Shown here in pieces: positions 1 to 5,962 of a DNA stretch of 5,974 nt. This stretch comes from CAZPWQ01 sp964590495 (lineage in GTDB: Bacteria > Bacteroidota > Rhodothermia > Balneolales > Balneolaceae). The stretch spans positions 1 through 5,974 of the forward strand of contig CAZPWQ010000172.1 in NCBI GenBank assembly GCA_964590495.1, read 5' to 3'. Positions within the stretch are counted from its first letter, which is position 1. Each line of letters starts with the position of its first letter. The notes beneath the pieces are model-generated. The model was not told the origin of the DNA and did no database searches. It saw nothing but the letters and a program-made list of their open reading frames with translations. Both the position numbers and the translations under genes were made by a program.

Positions 1-238
1 TCATAATCTTTCCCCTTCGAATCCCAAACCTGTCTATCCTTCAAAACCCACCGGACGGCAACACCAGCCGCCCGATGGGGGAAAGTCTCTTCCCCGTCCG
101 GTCGCTGATTTTGCGGTCGGACGGGGTCGGAATGGCTCATAGCTTTCCCTTTGAATTCCAGACTCTGCCCCTTCGTACCCATCGGACGGTGCCCAAGGCA
201 TTCCTTCGGATCAAGTTCAGCCGTCAGATGGGATATGG
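1..238. repeat. Non-coding GC-rich region with two degenerate direct repeats around a hairpin
   Basis: No credible gene is seen downstream of the TIM-barrel stop. Bases 1-58 and 137-189 are degenerate direct copies: both run TCATA, TTTCCC, a GAAT block, a C/T-rich stretch with CCTTC, then ACCCA and CGGACGG, about 70% identical by eye with small gaps. A second shared block, CAGCCG then GATGGG, follows each copy (65-79 and 218-232). The word CGGACGG or its complement occurs four times (52-58, about 95-100, 118-124, 183-189). Such a layout suits a dispersed non-coding repeat or an old tandem duplication. The array may continue beyond base 1. Confidence 0.55.
92..126. other. Strong hairpin, 14-bp arms and 7-nt loop
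   Basis: CCCCGTCCGGTCGC (92-105) pairs with GCGGTCGGACGGGG (113-126) around the loop TGATTTT: twelve Watson-Crick pairs and two G-T pairs. A competing smaller hairpin uses GGGG at 78-81 with CCCC at 92-95 (bulged A, AAG/CTT inner pairs, loop TCT), so the two cannot form together. Neither strand has a T-run directly after the stem, so it is not a standard intrinsic terminator, although it lies about 110 bp past the operon's last stop. Confidence 0.6.
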
Positions 239-1117
239 CTATACATCACATATATTCACTCCCTGTTCCAGCGCCTCCAGCTTATCATCCCAGGTGGGAA
301 TGAATTCCTGACCCACAAACCCATCATATCCCGTGTCTACAATTGCTTGCATAATAGCCGGATAATAAAGCTCCTGTGTTTCGTCTATTTCATTACGACC
401 GGGAACCCCGCCGGTGTGATAATGGGCAATATATTCATGATTATCCCGGATGGTTCTGATCACATCACCTTCCATAATCTGCATGTGGTAAATATCATAG
501 AGTAATTTGAATCGATCAGACCCAACCCGGTCACAAAGCTCTACTCCCCATGGCGTATGGTCACACATGTAATCAGGGTGATCCACTTTGCTGTTCAGCA
601 ACTCCATACATACCGTTACCTCATATTCTTCGGCCGTACTCATCAGCTGTTCCAGACCTTTGGCACAATTTTCCAGGCCGACCTCGTCATCCATACCATT
701 CCGGTTACCGGAAAAACAGATGATTTTGTCTAAACCCGCATCGGCGACCATAGGAATGACACGTTTGTAATCTTCTACCAATTCTTCGTGCAGTTCCGGA
801 TTATTAAATCCTTCTTCGATTCCCTTTCCTGCTCCCCAGGGCATTGCACAGGTAAGGCCGTACTCCTTCAGTGTAGGCCATTCTTCTGGTCCCAACAGCT
901 CAATAGAACTTAGTCCTATCCCTTCAGCCGCTTTACAAAGTTCCTCCAGGGGAATGTCCCCATAACACCATTTGCAAACCGAATGATTGATCTTCCCACT
1001 GAGATCGCTTCCGAGAATAGCTTCTGCCTTTTTAAAGCTGCCTAACCAATTAGCAACAGTTCCTGAGCCAACAATAGCTCCTATTTTCTTTAATGCGTTA
1101 CGTCTTGATACATCCAT
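239..1117 (-). CDS. Tat-exported hydroxypyruvate isomerase-like TIM-barrel protein (292 aa)
   Basis: This is a xylose isomerase-like TIM barrel of the AP endonuclease 2 superfamily, closest in motifs to hydroxypyruvate isomerase (Hyi), which interconverts hydroxypyruvate and tartronate semialdehyde. Visible family marks are a Glu in VCMELLNSK (E172), the LLYDIYHMQIMEGD segment (D208, H211), HYHTGGVPGRNEI (H232, R241, E243) and the late Glu in VGQEF (E271); these fit the metal- and substrate-binding set of the family. The N-terminus carries a twin-arginine motif, SRRNALKK (R5, R6), then a weakly hydrophobic stretch and a possible AEA cleavage site near residue 33. It is therefore probably exported by Tat, unlike the cytosolic enteric enzyme. 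The start is supported by AAGGAG five bases upstream. It lies 39 bp after the haem lipoprotein gene with no terminator between, so the two are probably co-transcribed. The fold is certain; the substrate is not, and a sugar epimerase/isomerase role is equally possible. Confidence 0.9.
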   Translation of the reverse strand: MDVSRRNALKKIGAIVGSGTVANWLGSFKKAEAILGSDLSGKINHSVCKWCYGDIPLEELCKAAEGIGLSSIELLGPEEWPTLKEYGLTCAMPWGAGKGIEEGFNNPELHEELVEDYKRVIPMVADAGLDKIICFSGNRNGMDDEVGLENCAKGLEQLMSTAEEYEVTVCMELLNSKVDHPDYMCDHTPWGVELCDRVGSDRFKLLYDIYHMQIMEGDVIRTIRDNHEYIAHYHTGGVPGRNEIDETQELYYPAIMQAIVDTGYDGFVGQEFIPTWDDKLEALEQGVNICDV

Positions 1118-1122
1118 GATTT

Positions 1123-1128
1123 CTCCTT
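1123..1128 (-). promoter_or_regulatory. Shine-Dalgarno site of the TIM-barrel gene
   Basis: On the minus strand AAGGAG is followed by five bases and then ATG at 1117. It is the clearest ribosome binding site in the window; the other starts here have A-rich leaders without a good purine box. It fixes the start that includes the twin-arginine motif. Confidence 0.75.
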
Positions 1129-1156
1129 TTTCAGTTTGAGTGATTTAAAATAATCG

Positions 1157-4100
1157 TTATTTCAGTGAAGACAAATACTCCACAAGGTCAACCAGTTCCT
1201 GTTGACTCATTCCTCTTTCGAGTCCGGCAGGCATAAGCGACCGGTCCATCTGCTCCCGTGAGGCAATTTCAGAAACCTGATAAGTAGTAGTAAATCCACC
1301 TTCCGACAATATCTCCACTTCCTCTTCAGTTTCACTTTGAATAATACCTGCAGCTTTCGAGCCGTCATTCATGGTAAGGATATATCCCTCGTATCCAAAG
1401 CTTATACCCGCATTGGGATCGATAATCGACTCGTAAAGTCCCTCTTTAGGAAATTTATCTCCTATTTCGGATAACGCAGGCCCGAACTGAGTACCTTCTC
1501 CATTTACCACATGACATATCTGGCAGGACTGTTCGAATATTTTCTTTCCATTCTCTGTATCACCACTCATTTCAACAAGTTCGGATGCCGTATGGATAGT
1601 ACTCTGTTCTTCATTGACGGCTGCAAAGTAATCTTTCGCTACCTGACGAATTTCATCCCGCCACGCATTACTTAACACCCGGTTTGCGGATTCATCCAGG
1701 GATGATGGCAACAGGCCATTTTTAACCATATCTGCAAGGTTTTCCTCTCCGGGCCAGCTTGAACCCATCGCTGTAACCGCCCTATTTCGCAACTCCGGAT
1801 CTCGGTTTTCATCCAGAATCACTTGTTGAAGAAGATCCAGTGCCTCCTGACTGCCGGTATGACCAAGGACCTGTACGGCGCTTTCCTTTTCATCGCTGCT
1901 GCCCTCATTAATGATGGTACTAATTTTCTCTTTCCCTCCGTATTGAACCGCCATTTGTGCCGCACTTACACCCAAACTGCTGTCGGGATGGGCAAGCATT
2001 AGGCTTATCAGTTCATCGTTTTCGGTGGTAAGTTCGAATTTTTCTACCAGATCAATAAACTCATAAGTACTACGGGTTGCCTCCAGAGCTCCGTCAAGAG
2101 CTGTCCGCACTTTTGCGGAAGCTTCGAGAGACGATCTGTCCAGATGATTCAGGGCGAGAATATCCAGCCGCTGCTGGTCGGGAAGGTCACCTCCCAAAAT
2201 GCTGACCAATTCCTGTTGGACCTGCGGACTCGTATGAAAATCAAAAGCCCTGAAATACCTCCGTTTTTTTTCTGTATCAATCGAGGAATCTTTAATCAAT
2301 TCCGACAACATAGGTACAGCCACATCTGCACGGGATCGCCAGACGATATCCCTGGCGGCCTCTGTATTCCACCCGGAACCGACTTCATTCAGCCATTCGT
2401 CAAAATATAGGTCCCATTGTCCGTAAGCCCCGATACCAAGAGCCTCCAGATACCAGCGATCATCACCATCATGCTGCACAGCCAGCTGTGCCCACAACTT
2501 TGCGGCTTCGGGAGTCTCAATGCGATGCAGTGCGATGGCGGCTTCCCGCCGCACCTGTGGAGAAGGATCTTCGACCAACCGTTTTACATAAGGGATAATA
2601 TCAACCTCAAGCTGTCGCACTGCCCGCAGAGCGGTAATACGAATATCCGGATTATCATCGTTCAGGGCCTGATCAATGTAATTCAGTCCCTGCTCTTCCA
2701 GTTTACTCAACAGCCATAATGCACGGGCGCGATAGCGCTGATTATCTGAATTCCAGAGTTCATTTAATGCCGGCTCAGCATCTACCCCCCATTCATGCAA
2801 CTTTAACCAGGTGTTAGCCCTGACATTCAGGTTGGGATTTTTAAGAGCTTCCACTGCTCCTTCCGGGGTAGTCAGATCGAATTCCGGAATATCATAAGCA
2901 GCTCCTTCCGGGGCAATGCGGAAAATACGTCCCCGCTCCTGATCCCCCATCTGGTGACCTCCCACTCCCGGATCGTACCAGTCGGCAACAAAGATAGAGC
3001 CGTCCGGTGCCACAGTTACATCAGAGGGACGAAACCACTGATCTTCGGATCCTTTTAATATATTTTCGATATGGGCTGAATATCCCGCGCCATCCTTCTC
3101 AACCGGATAGGAACGAACAATATTCGGTCCGGCGTCGGTATGGATCATTTCATTGTGAAAAACCTCAGGAAGTAATTCTCCCTCATAAACCAGTATTCCG
3201 GTCGGGGAACCGGCACCTGTCTGCAGCAGATTCGGGATAGAACCCGGATCATTTTGATACCAGTGGCGGGTCGGTATATCCTCTGCCATGCCAGTACGTC
3301 TGGTACGCCATCCCGCGCCGGTCATCTCATCAGTAAAACCGTAGTTTCCGTACTCCATAACAAAATTGATACGTACCGCCTTATTTCCGTCATCATCGTT
3401 ATCAGATTGCCACAGGGTGCCATAGGAATCTACTGCCAATTCGTAATTGTTTCGAAAATTATGGGCCAGTACTTCAAACTCACTCCCGTCCATGTTACTG
3501 CGAAACACCATCCCCTGCCTGTACGGATTGCCGTCTGTTTTCACTTCATTCCCGAAAACATCGATAACAACATTTCCATCAGTATCATTAATAACCTTGC
3601 CTTCATTACCCGTGTTAAAGTACAGTTTACCGTCAGGACCGAATACAAATGCGTGTACACCGTGGTCGTGCTGTTCACCTTCAATTCCGCTGAATAAAAT
3701 TTCCTTCTCGTCAGCTTTGTCGTCTCCGTCTGTATCTGTCAAAATAAATATATGCGGACTTCGTGAAACGATCACCCGGTTATCCAATACCATAATACCC
3801 AGGGCCGAATTTATCTCATTCCCCTGGTAAAACACCTTGCTGGTATCAGCTTTTCCGTCACTATTCGTATCCTCGAGAATAACGATACGGTCGCCGTCGG
3901 GATTGGCGGGATTTTCAGGATTCAAAGTGGGCCGGTAGTTAAAACCCTCGGTTACCCATACCCGCCCCTTCCTGTCGATATCCATATTGGTTGGATTTAC
4001 CAGCATTTCTTCGGCCGCAAATAACGTTGTTTCCAATCCTTCACGGGTCTCCAGACCTACCAATGCATTCTCTGCACTCCGCTTTTCCTGGTCGCTTAAC

Positions 4101-4219
4101 TGTTCGTATTGATTTTTCTTCGATTCCATACATCCTGATGCGGCTAAAAGAAACATCAGCATTATGGCAATAAGTAATACGCCACCATTGTGTTTGAAAG
4201 CGGACAAATTATGACCCAT
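1157..4219 (-). CDS. PVC-type haem-binding lipoprotein: beta-propeller dehydrogenase domain, HEAT repeats, cytochrome c (1020 aa)
   Basis: This large envelope lipoprotein belongs to the Pirellula/Verrucomicrobium-type 'putative membrane-bound dehydrogenase' group. Residues 1-30 form a lipoprotein signal peptide: hydrophobic LLIAIMLMFLLA, then ASGC with the lipidated Cys at 30. Residues about 55-437 form a glucose/sorbosone-dehydrogenase-like propeller with Asp-rich, calcium-type loops (DTNSDGKAD at 117, DTDGDDKAD at 162, DNDDDG at 273) and blade motifs such as PDGSIFVADWYD. Residues about 455-870 are helical HEAT-like repeats (for example DDNPDIRITALRAVRQLE and DPSPQVRREAAIALHRIE). The C-terminus is a class I cytochrome c with CQICH at 899-903 (bases 1511-1525) and a probable axial Met at 996 in SLMPAGLE, followed by SQQELVDLVEYL. 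It probably oxidises a sugar or alcohol and passes electrons through its own haem, but the substrate is unknown. The domain set looks complete and uninterrupted. It is the first gene of a likely two-gene operon with the TIM-barrel protein. Confidence 0.93.
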   Translation of the reverse strand: MGHNLSAFKHNGGVLLIAIMLMFLLAASGCMESKKNQYEQLSDQEKRSAENALVGLETREGLETTLFAAEEMLVNPTNMDIDRKGRVWVTEGFNYRPTLNPENPANPDGDRIVILEDTNSDGKADTSKVFYQGNEINSALGIMVLDNRVIVSRSPHIFILTDTDGDDKADEKEILFSGIEGEQHDHGVHAFVFGPDGKLYFNTGNEGKVINDTDGNVVIDVFGNEVKTDGNPYRQGMVFRSNMDGSEFEVLAHNFRNNYELAVDSYGTLWQSDNDDDGNKAVRINFVMEYGNYGFTDEMTGAGWRTRRTGMAEDIPTRHWYQNDPGSIPNLLQTGAGSPTGILVYEGELLPEVFHNEMIHTDAGPNIVRSYPVEKDGAGYSAHIENILKGSEDQWFRPSDVTVAPDGSIFVADWYDPGVGGHQMGDQERGRIFRIAPEGAAYDIPEFDLTTPEGAVEALKNPNLNVRANTWLKLHEWGVDAEPALNELWNSDNQRYRARALWLLSKLEEQGLNYIDQALNDDNPDIRITALRAVRQLEVDIIPYVKRLVEDPSPQVRREAAIALHRIETPEAAKLWAQLAVQHDGDDRWYLEALGIGAYGQWDLYFDEWLNEVGSGWNTEAARDIVWRSRADVAVPMLSELIKDSSIDTEKKRRYFRAFDFHTSPQVQQELVSILGGDLPDQQRLDILALNHLDRSSLEASAKVRTALDGALEATRSTYEFIDLVEKFELTTENDELISLMLAHPDSSLGVSAAQMAVQYGGKEKISTIINEGSSDEKESAVQVLGHTGSQEALDLLQQVILDENRDPELRNRAVTAMGSSWPGEENLADMVKNGLLPSSLDESANRVLSNAWRDEIRQVAKDYFAAVNEEQSTIHTASELVEMSGDTENGKKIFEQSCQICHVVNGEGTQFGPALSEIGDKFPKEGLYESIIDPNAGISFGYEGYILTMNDGSKAAGIIQSETEEEVEILSEGGFTTTYQVSEIASREQMDRSLMPAGLERGMSQQELVDLVEYLSSLK

Positions 4220-4268
4220 CTTAATTTTTATATTTTAGAAGCATATTTAGTAATAAAGAGAAGTACAT

Positions 4269-4288
4269 AACAGGTCTAACAACCTGTT
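4269..4288. promoter_or_regulatory. Perfect palindrome upstream of the haem lipoprotein gene; candidate operator or leader hairpin
   Basis: AACAGGT (4269-4275) and ACCTGTT (4282-4288) are perfect inverted 7-mers separated by six bases, centred about 60 bp upstream of the ATG at 4219. Size, spacing and position fit a dimeric repressor or activator site. On the minus strand a TTGTTA inside it could be a -35-like box, but no convincing partner was found. A short RNA stem in the leader is the alternative. The binding protein is unknown. Confidence 0.4.
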
Positions 4289-4334
4289 TCTTTTCTGTCA
4301 TATATTACTGCAGAAATGTCGAAATCAAAAATCT

Positions 4335-4375
4335 GCTATACCTCTAAGACACTTAATTCTGTGTGTCAGGTATGC
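4335..4375. other. Bulged hairpin in the leader upstream of the haem lipoprotein gene
   Basis: ATACCT (4338-4343) pairs with AGGTAT (4368-4373), and GACAC (4348-4352) pairs with GTGTC (4363-4367). There is a four-base bulge (CTAA) on one side only and a 10-base loop. A further GC/GC pair lies outside across one bulged T. No T-run follows on either strand. It could be a leader RNA structure or a binding site; function unknown. Confidence 0.4.
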
Positions 4376-4449
4376 CATTACGGATCGACTGCCCTTATTA
4401 TCTATCCTGCAGAATTTCAGGGTTGTTGCTTTTCAGACCCATCCTCCGG

Positions 4450-4499
4450 CTCCTTCCTCCCGATTCCTCGGGACGAAAACCCACGGGACAAGGAAGGAG
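4450..4499. other. Stem-loop A inside the MITE-like element
   Basis: CTCCTTCC (4450-4457) pairs with GGAAGGAG (4492-4499). Inside, TCCCGA (4458-4463) pairs with TCGGGA (4468-4473) around TTCC, or alternatively TCCCG pairs with CGGGA at 4484-4488 to lengthen the outer stem. Two mutually exclusive folds are thus possible. Confidence 0.55.
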
Positions 4500-4531
4500 T
4501 GACTCTTTTTAAATTTCCAGCATCATAAACG

Positions 4532-4574
4532 TCCCTCCTTGTTCCACTGTGGATTTCAGTGGAATAGGGAGGGA
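4532..4574. other. Stem-loop B inside the MITE-like element, 18-bp arms
   Basis: Bases 4532-4549 pair with 4557-4574 over 18 positions, 15 or more of them Watson-Crick (TCCCTCC and TTCCACTG on the left arm match CAGTGGAA and GGGAGGGA on the right), around the 7-base loop TGGATTT. It is the longest stem in the window. Neither strand has a T-run after it, so a terminator is not indicated. Confidence 0.65.
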
Positions 4575-4628
4575 TTTAGGGTGGGTCGGATGCGGGAATG
4601 CTGACCCTGAAACGGATCAGAAAATAGG

Positions 4629-4980
4629 TCAATGATGATTTGGACTCTCTGTTCCCAGCTGAATTTGTTTCCGTTTGAGTTGTTCAAGCTCATCTTTGCC
4701 TTCTGAAACCCTATAAAACCGGTTCATTTCAACATTCTCAAACACCTGTTTCCTGCCGCTTGCCGGCCAGTTTATTTCTATTCGTTCGATGCTTACAGCA
4801 TTTCCGAGCCCGATCTCCTGCTGCAGCGCGGAAGAACCAAAACTACTGCCTGTTGTTATCGTTCTGTGAATCGAATGGCTTCCTGCAGGTGTTTCGATTT
4901 CAATCTCAATCCGGTTACGATATTAAGATCAAAATAAACAGCGCGGTGGTTTTGCAAAGGTCCCTAGTAATGGTTTTCAT
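4629..4980 (-). pseudogene. Collapsed gene: signal-peptide-like start plus C-terminal ASPIC/UnbV domain remnant
   Basis: One minus-strand frame is open from 4922 to the TGA at 4631-4629 (97 codons). It reads NRIEIEIETPAGSHSIHR, then TTGSSFGSSALQQEIGLG and SIERIEINWPASGRKQVFENV, ending in a charged tail. This is the ASPIC/UnbV domain (G-S-S-F, then glycine-rich LG, then I-x-I-x-W-P-x-S-G) that normally closes large exported FG-GAP/VCBS-repeat proteins of the CRTAC1 type. Upstream in this frame are stops (TAA at 4925-4923). In another frame an ATG at 4980 opens a 21-codon peptide, MKTITRDLCK then TTALFILILIS, ending at TAA 4917-4915. It looks like the start of an export signal and meets the ASPIC frame with a one-base offset. 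Simplest reading: an internal deletion joined the two ends of one gene, removing the propeller body. The start is 30 bp after the FAH gene, suggesting a former operon. The ASPIC assignment is strong; the deletion model is inference. A short frameshifted but expressed protein cannot be excluded. Confidence 0.75.
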
Positions 4981-4991
4981 ATAAATCTTTG

Positions 4992-5005
4992 GCGGAATAC
5001 TCCGC
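4992..5005. other. Small hairpin between the FAH gene and the broken ASPIC gene
   Basis: GCGGA (4992-4996) and TCCGC (5001-5005) are inverted around four bases, directly after the FAH stop codon (5013-5011) and 12 bases before the ATG at 4980. The minus strand continues AAAGATTT, too poor in T for a confident terminator; it may be an intercistronic stem. Confidence 0.35.
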
Positions 5006-5010
5006 TCCTT

Positions 5011-5847
5011 TTATCTGACTTTATTAACCAAAGTTCCAATGGCATCAATGGTAATGCTGATCTCATCGCCATGGTGCAGCGTAAATTCTTTGGAAGGGAC
5101 GATACCCGTACCGGTCATCAGCAGGCTACCATATGGAAATGAGCACTCCCTGTACAGGTAGGAAACCAGCTCTGTGAATTCCCTTTTGATCTGGTTGATC
5201 TCAATACTGCCGCTAAACTCCACCGAGCCTTTTCGCCTGACCTCCATCTTTATGGTCGTGTCCGCCGGAAGCGGATCTTTGGTTACATAGATACACGGAC
5301 CTACCGAAGCTGAACCGTCATATGATTTTGCCTGGGGAAGATACAGCGGGTTTTCCCCTTCAATACTCCGGGAGCTCATGTCATTGCCGATGGTGTAGCC
5401 TACAATCTTTCCGAACTTGGTGATCACCAGCGTAAGTTCCGGTTCCGGGACATTCCAGCTCGAATCTGCGCGTATATTTACCAGCCCGCCGGAGCCGACC
5501 GCACGGTGGGCAGGGGCCTTGAAAAAGAGTTCCGGGCGGTCAGCATCATAGACACGGGCATAAAAATCGTCGGCACCGGATTCTTTTGACTCCTCTTCCC
5601 GTCCCAGTTTGCTGTTGTAGTAGGTTACTCCGCTTGCCCATATCTCCTGGCTTTCCACAGGAGCCTCCACCCCTCCGGCAATAATTTCCTTCCCGTTTTT
5701 GACGGGTTCGTTTGATGAGATGAAGCCTTCGATCTTATCGTAAAGCTCATCATCGTTAATGAACTCATCCCAGTTCTTGTTCTCAAGAAGGTAAAACGAT
5801 TCACCGGCTTCAATTAGAATTCCCTGACTTGTTTTATATACTTTCAT
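5011..5847 (-). CDS. Fumarylacetoacetate hydrolase family protein, 2-keto-3-deoxy sugar-acid dehydratase-like (278 aa)
   Basis: This is a cytoplasmic metal-dependent enzyme of the FAH fold. The C-terminal catalytic domain shows the metal-binding pair in VPEPELTLVI (E135, E137), the third ligand in YTIGNDMSSR (D156) and the substrate lysine region AKSYDGSASVGP (K174), followed by MTGTGIV and the closing beta strands around HHGDEISITI. The SSRSIEGENPLYLPQAK stretch after the Asp ligand is, from memory of the family, more like 2-keto-3-deoxy-D-arabinonate dehydratase and related sugar-acid enzymes than true fumarylacetoacetase. A role in pentose or uronic-acid catabolism is therefore plausible, but the exact substrate is unproven. 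The frame stays open to the window edge (a start at 5973 would give 320 aa), but MKVYKTSQGILIEAGE at 5847 is the usual type of N-terminus and the extra 42 residues show no family features. ATG at 5865 is a possible alternative start. No clear Shine-Dalgarno site precedes either. Confidence 0.88.
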   Translation of the reverse strand: MKVYKTSQGILIEAGESFYLLENKNWDEFINDDELYDKIEGFISSNEPVKNGKEIIAGGVEAPVESQEIWASGVTYYNSKLGREEESKESGADDFYARVYDADRPELFFKAPAHRAVGSGGLVNIRADSSWNVPEPELTLVITKFGKIVGYTIGNDMSSRSIEGENPLYLPQAKSYDGSASVGPCIYVTKDPLPADTTIKMEVRRKGSVEFSGSIEINQIKREFTELVSYLYRECSFPYGSLLMTGTGIVPSKEFTLHHGDEISITIDAIGTLVNKVR

Positions 5848-5919
5848 AGTAGTGTGTGTTATCATCCATAGTAAATTTTTACTCTTCCTTAGTGCGTTGT
5901 GCGGTTGAAGTAAAAACTC

Positions 5920-5962
5920 GACCTGACAGCGTATCAGCGGTTTTCTGATTCCTGTCAGCGTC
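5920..5962 (-). other. Imperfect hairpin upstream of the FAH gene; possible terminator of a gene outside the window
   Basis: CTGACAG (5923-5929) pairs with CTGTCAG (5952-5958), extended by GAC/GTC outside across one bulged base, and ATCAG (5933-5937) pairs with CTGAT (5945-5949) inside, around a 7-base loop. Reading the minus strand, TTTTT follows six bases after CTGTCAG (5911-5916 region). That fits a weak intrinsic terminator for an upstream minus-strand gene or a leader structure of the FAH transcript. The rest of 5848-5974 shows no gene and no convincing promoter. Confidence 0.35.

Larger units (their letters stand above)
4415..4612. repeat. MITE-like non-coding element (198 bp) with 9-bp terminal inverted repeats
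   Basis: TTTCAGGGT (4415-4423) and ACCCTGAAA (4604-4612) are perfect terminal inverted repeats. Just inside them, CAGACCCATCC (4434-4444) and GGGTGGGTC (4579-4587) form a second, imperfect inverted pair. The interior contains no credible coding frame and two strong stem-loops (4450-4499 and 4532-4574). It lies between the dead ASPIC gene (stop at 4629) and the leader of the haem operon. Target-site duplication is unclear: CAGAA occurs left (4410-4414) and right (4618-4622), but the right copy is five bases outside the inverted repeat. No transposase is present, so any movement would need one in trans. Its status as a dispersed repeat is inferred from structure only. Confidence 0.55.

Noticed and set aside
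1..238. CRISPR array
   Set aside because: Only two degenerate copies of about 55 bp with unequal spacing, not short identical repeats with regular spacers.
75..311. Plus-strand 78-codon frame at the left end
   Set aside because: It runs through the repeat and hairpin and into the antisense of the TIM-barrel gene; composition and content do not look like a protein.
3254..3830. Long plus-strand frames opposite the haem lipoprotein gene
   Set aside because: They lie wholly within a coding region with unmistakable domains on the other strand; they are antisense shadows.
4316..4528. Plus-strand 70-codon frame across the hairpin region
   Set aside because: It crosses the terminal inverted repeat and stem-loop A and has no recognisable protein features or ribosome binding site.
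4407..4622. Target-site duplication CAGAA around the MITE-like element
   Set aside because: The right copy is five bases away from the terminal inverted repeat and five bases is easily chance; CTGCAGAA also recurs at 4308-4315.
4915..4925. Programmed +1 frameshift joining the signal peptide and ASPIC frames
   Set aside because: A one-base skip at TCG TAA would join the frames, but no stimulatory element is evident and loss of the whole protein body points to a decayed gene; kept only as an alternative.
4760..4984. Plus-strand 74-codon frame in the gap before the FAH gene
   Set aside because: It is the antisense of the ASPIC/UnbV remnant, which has clear family motifs on the minus strand.
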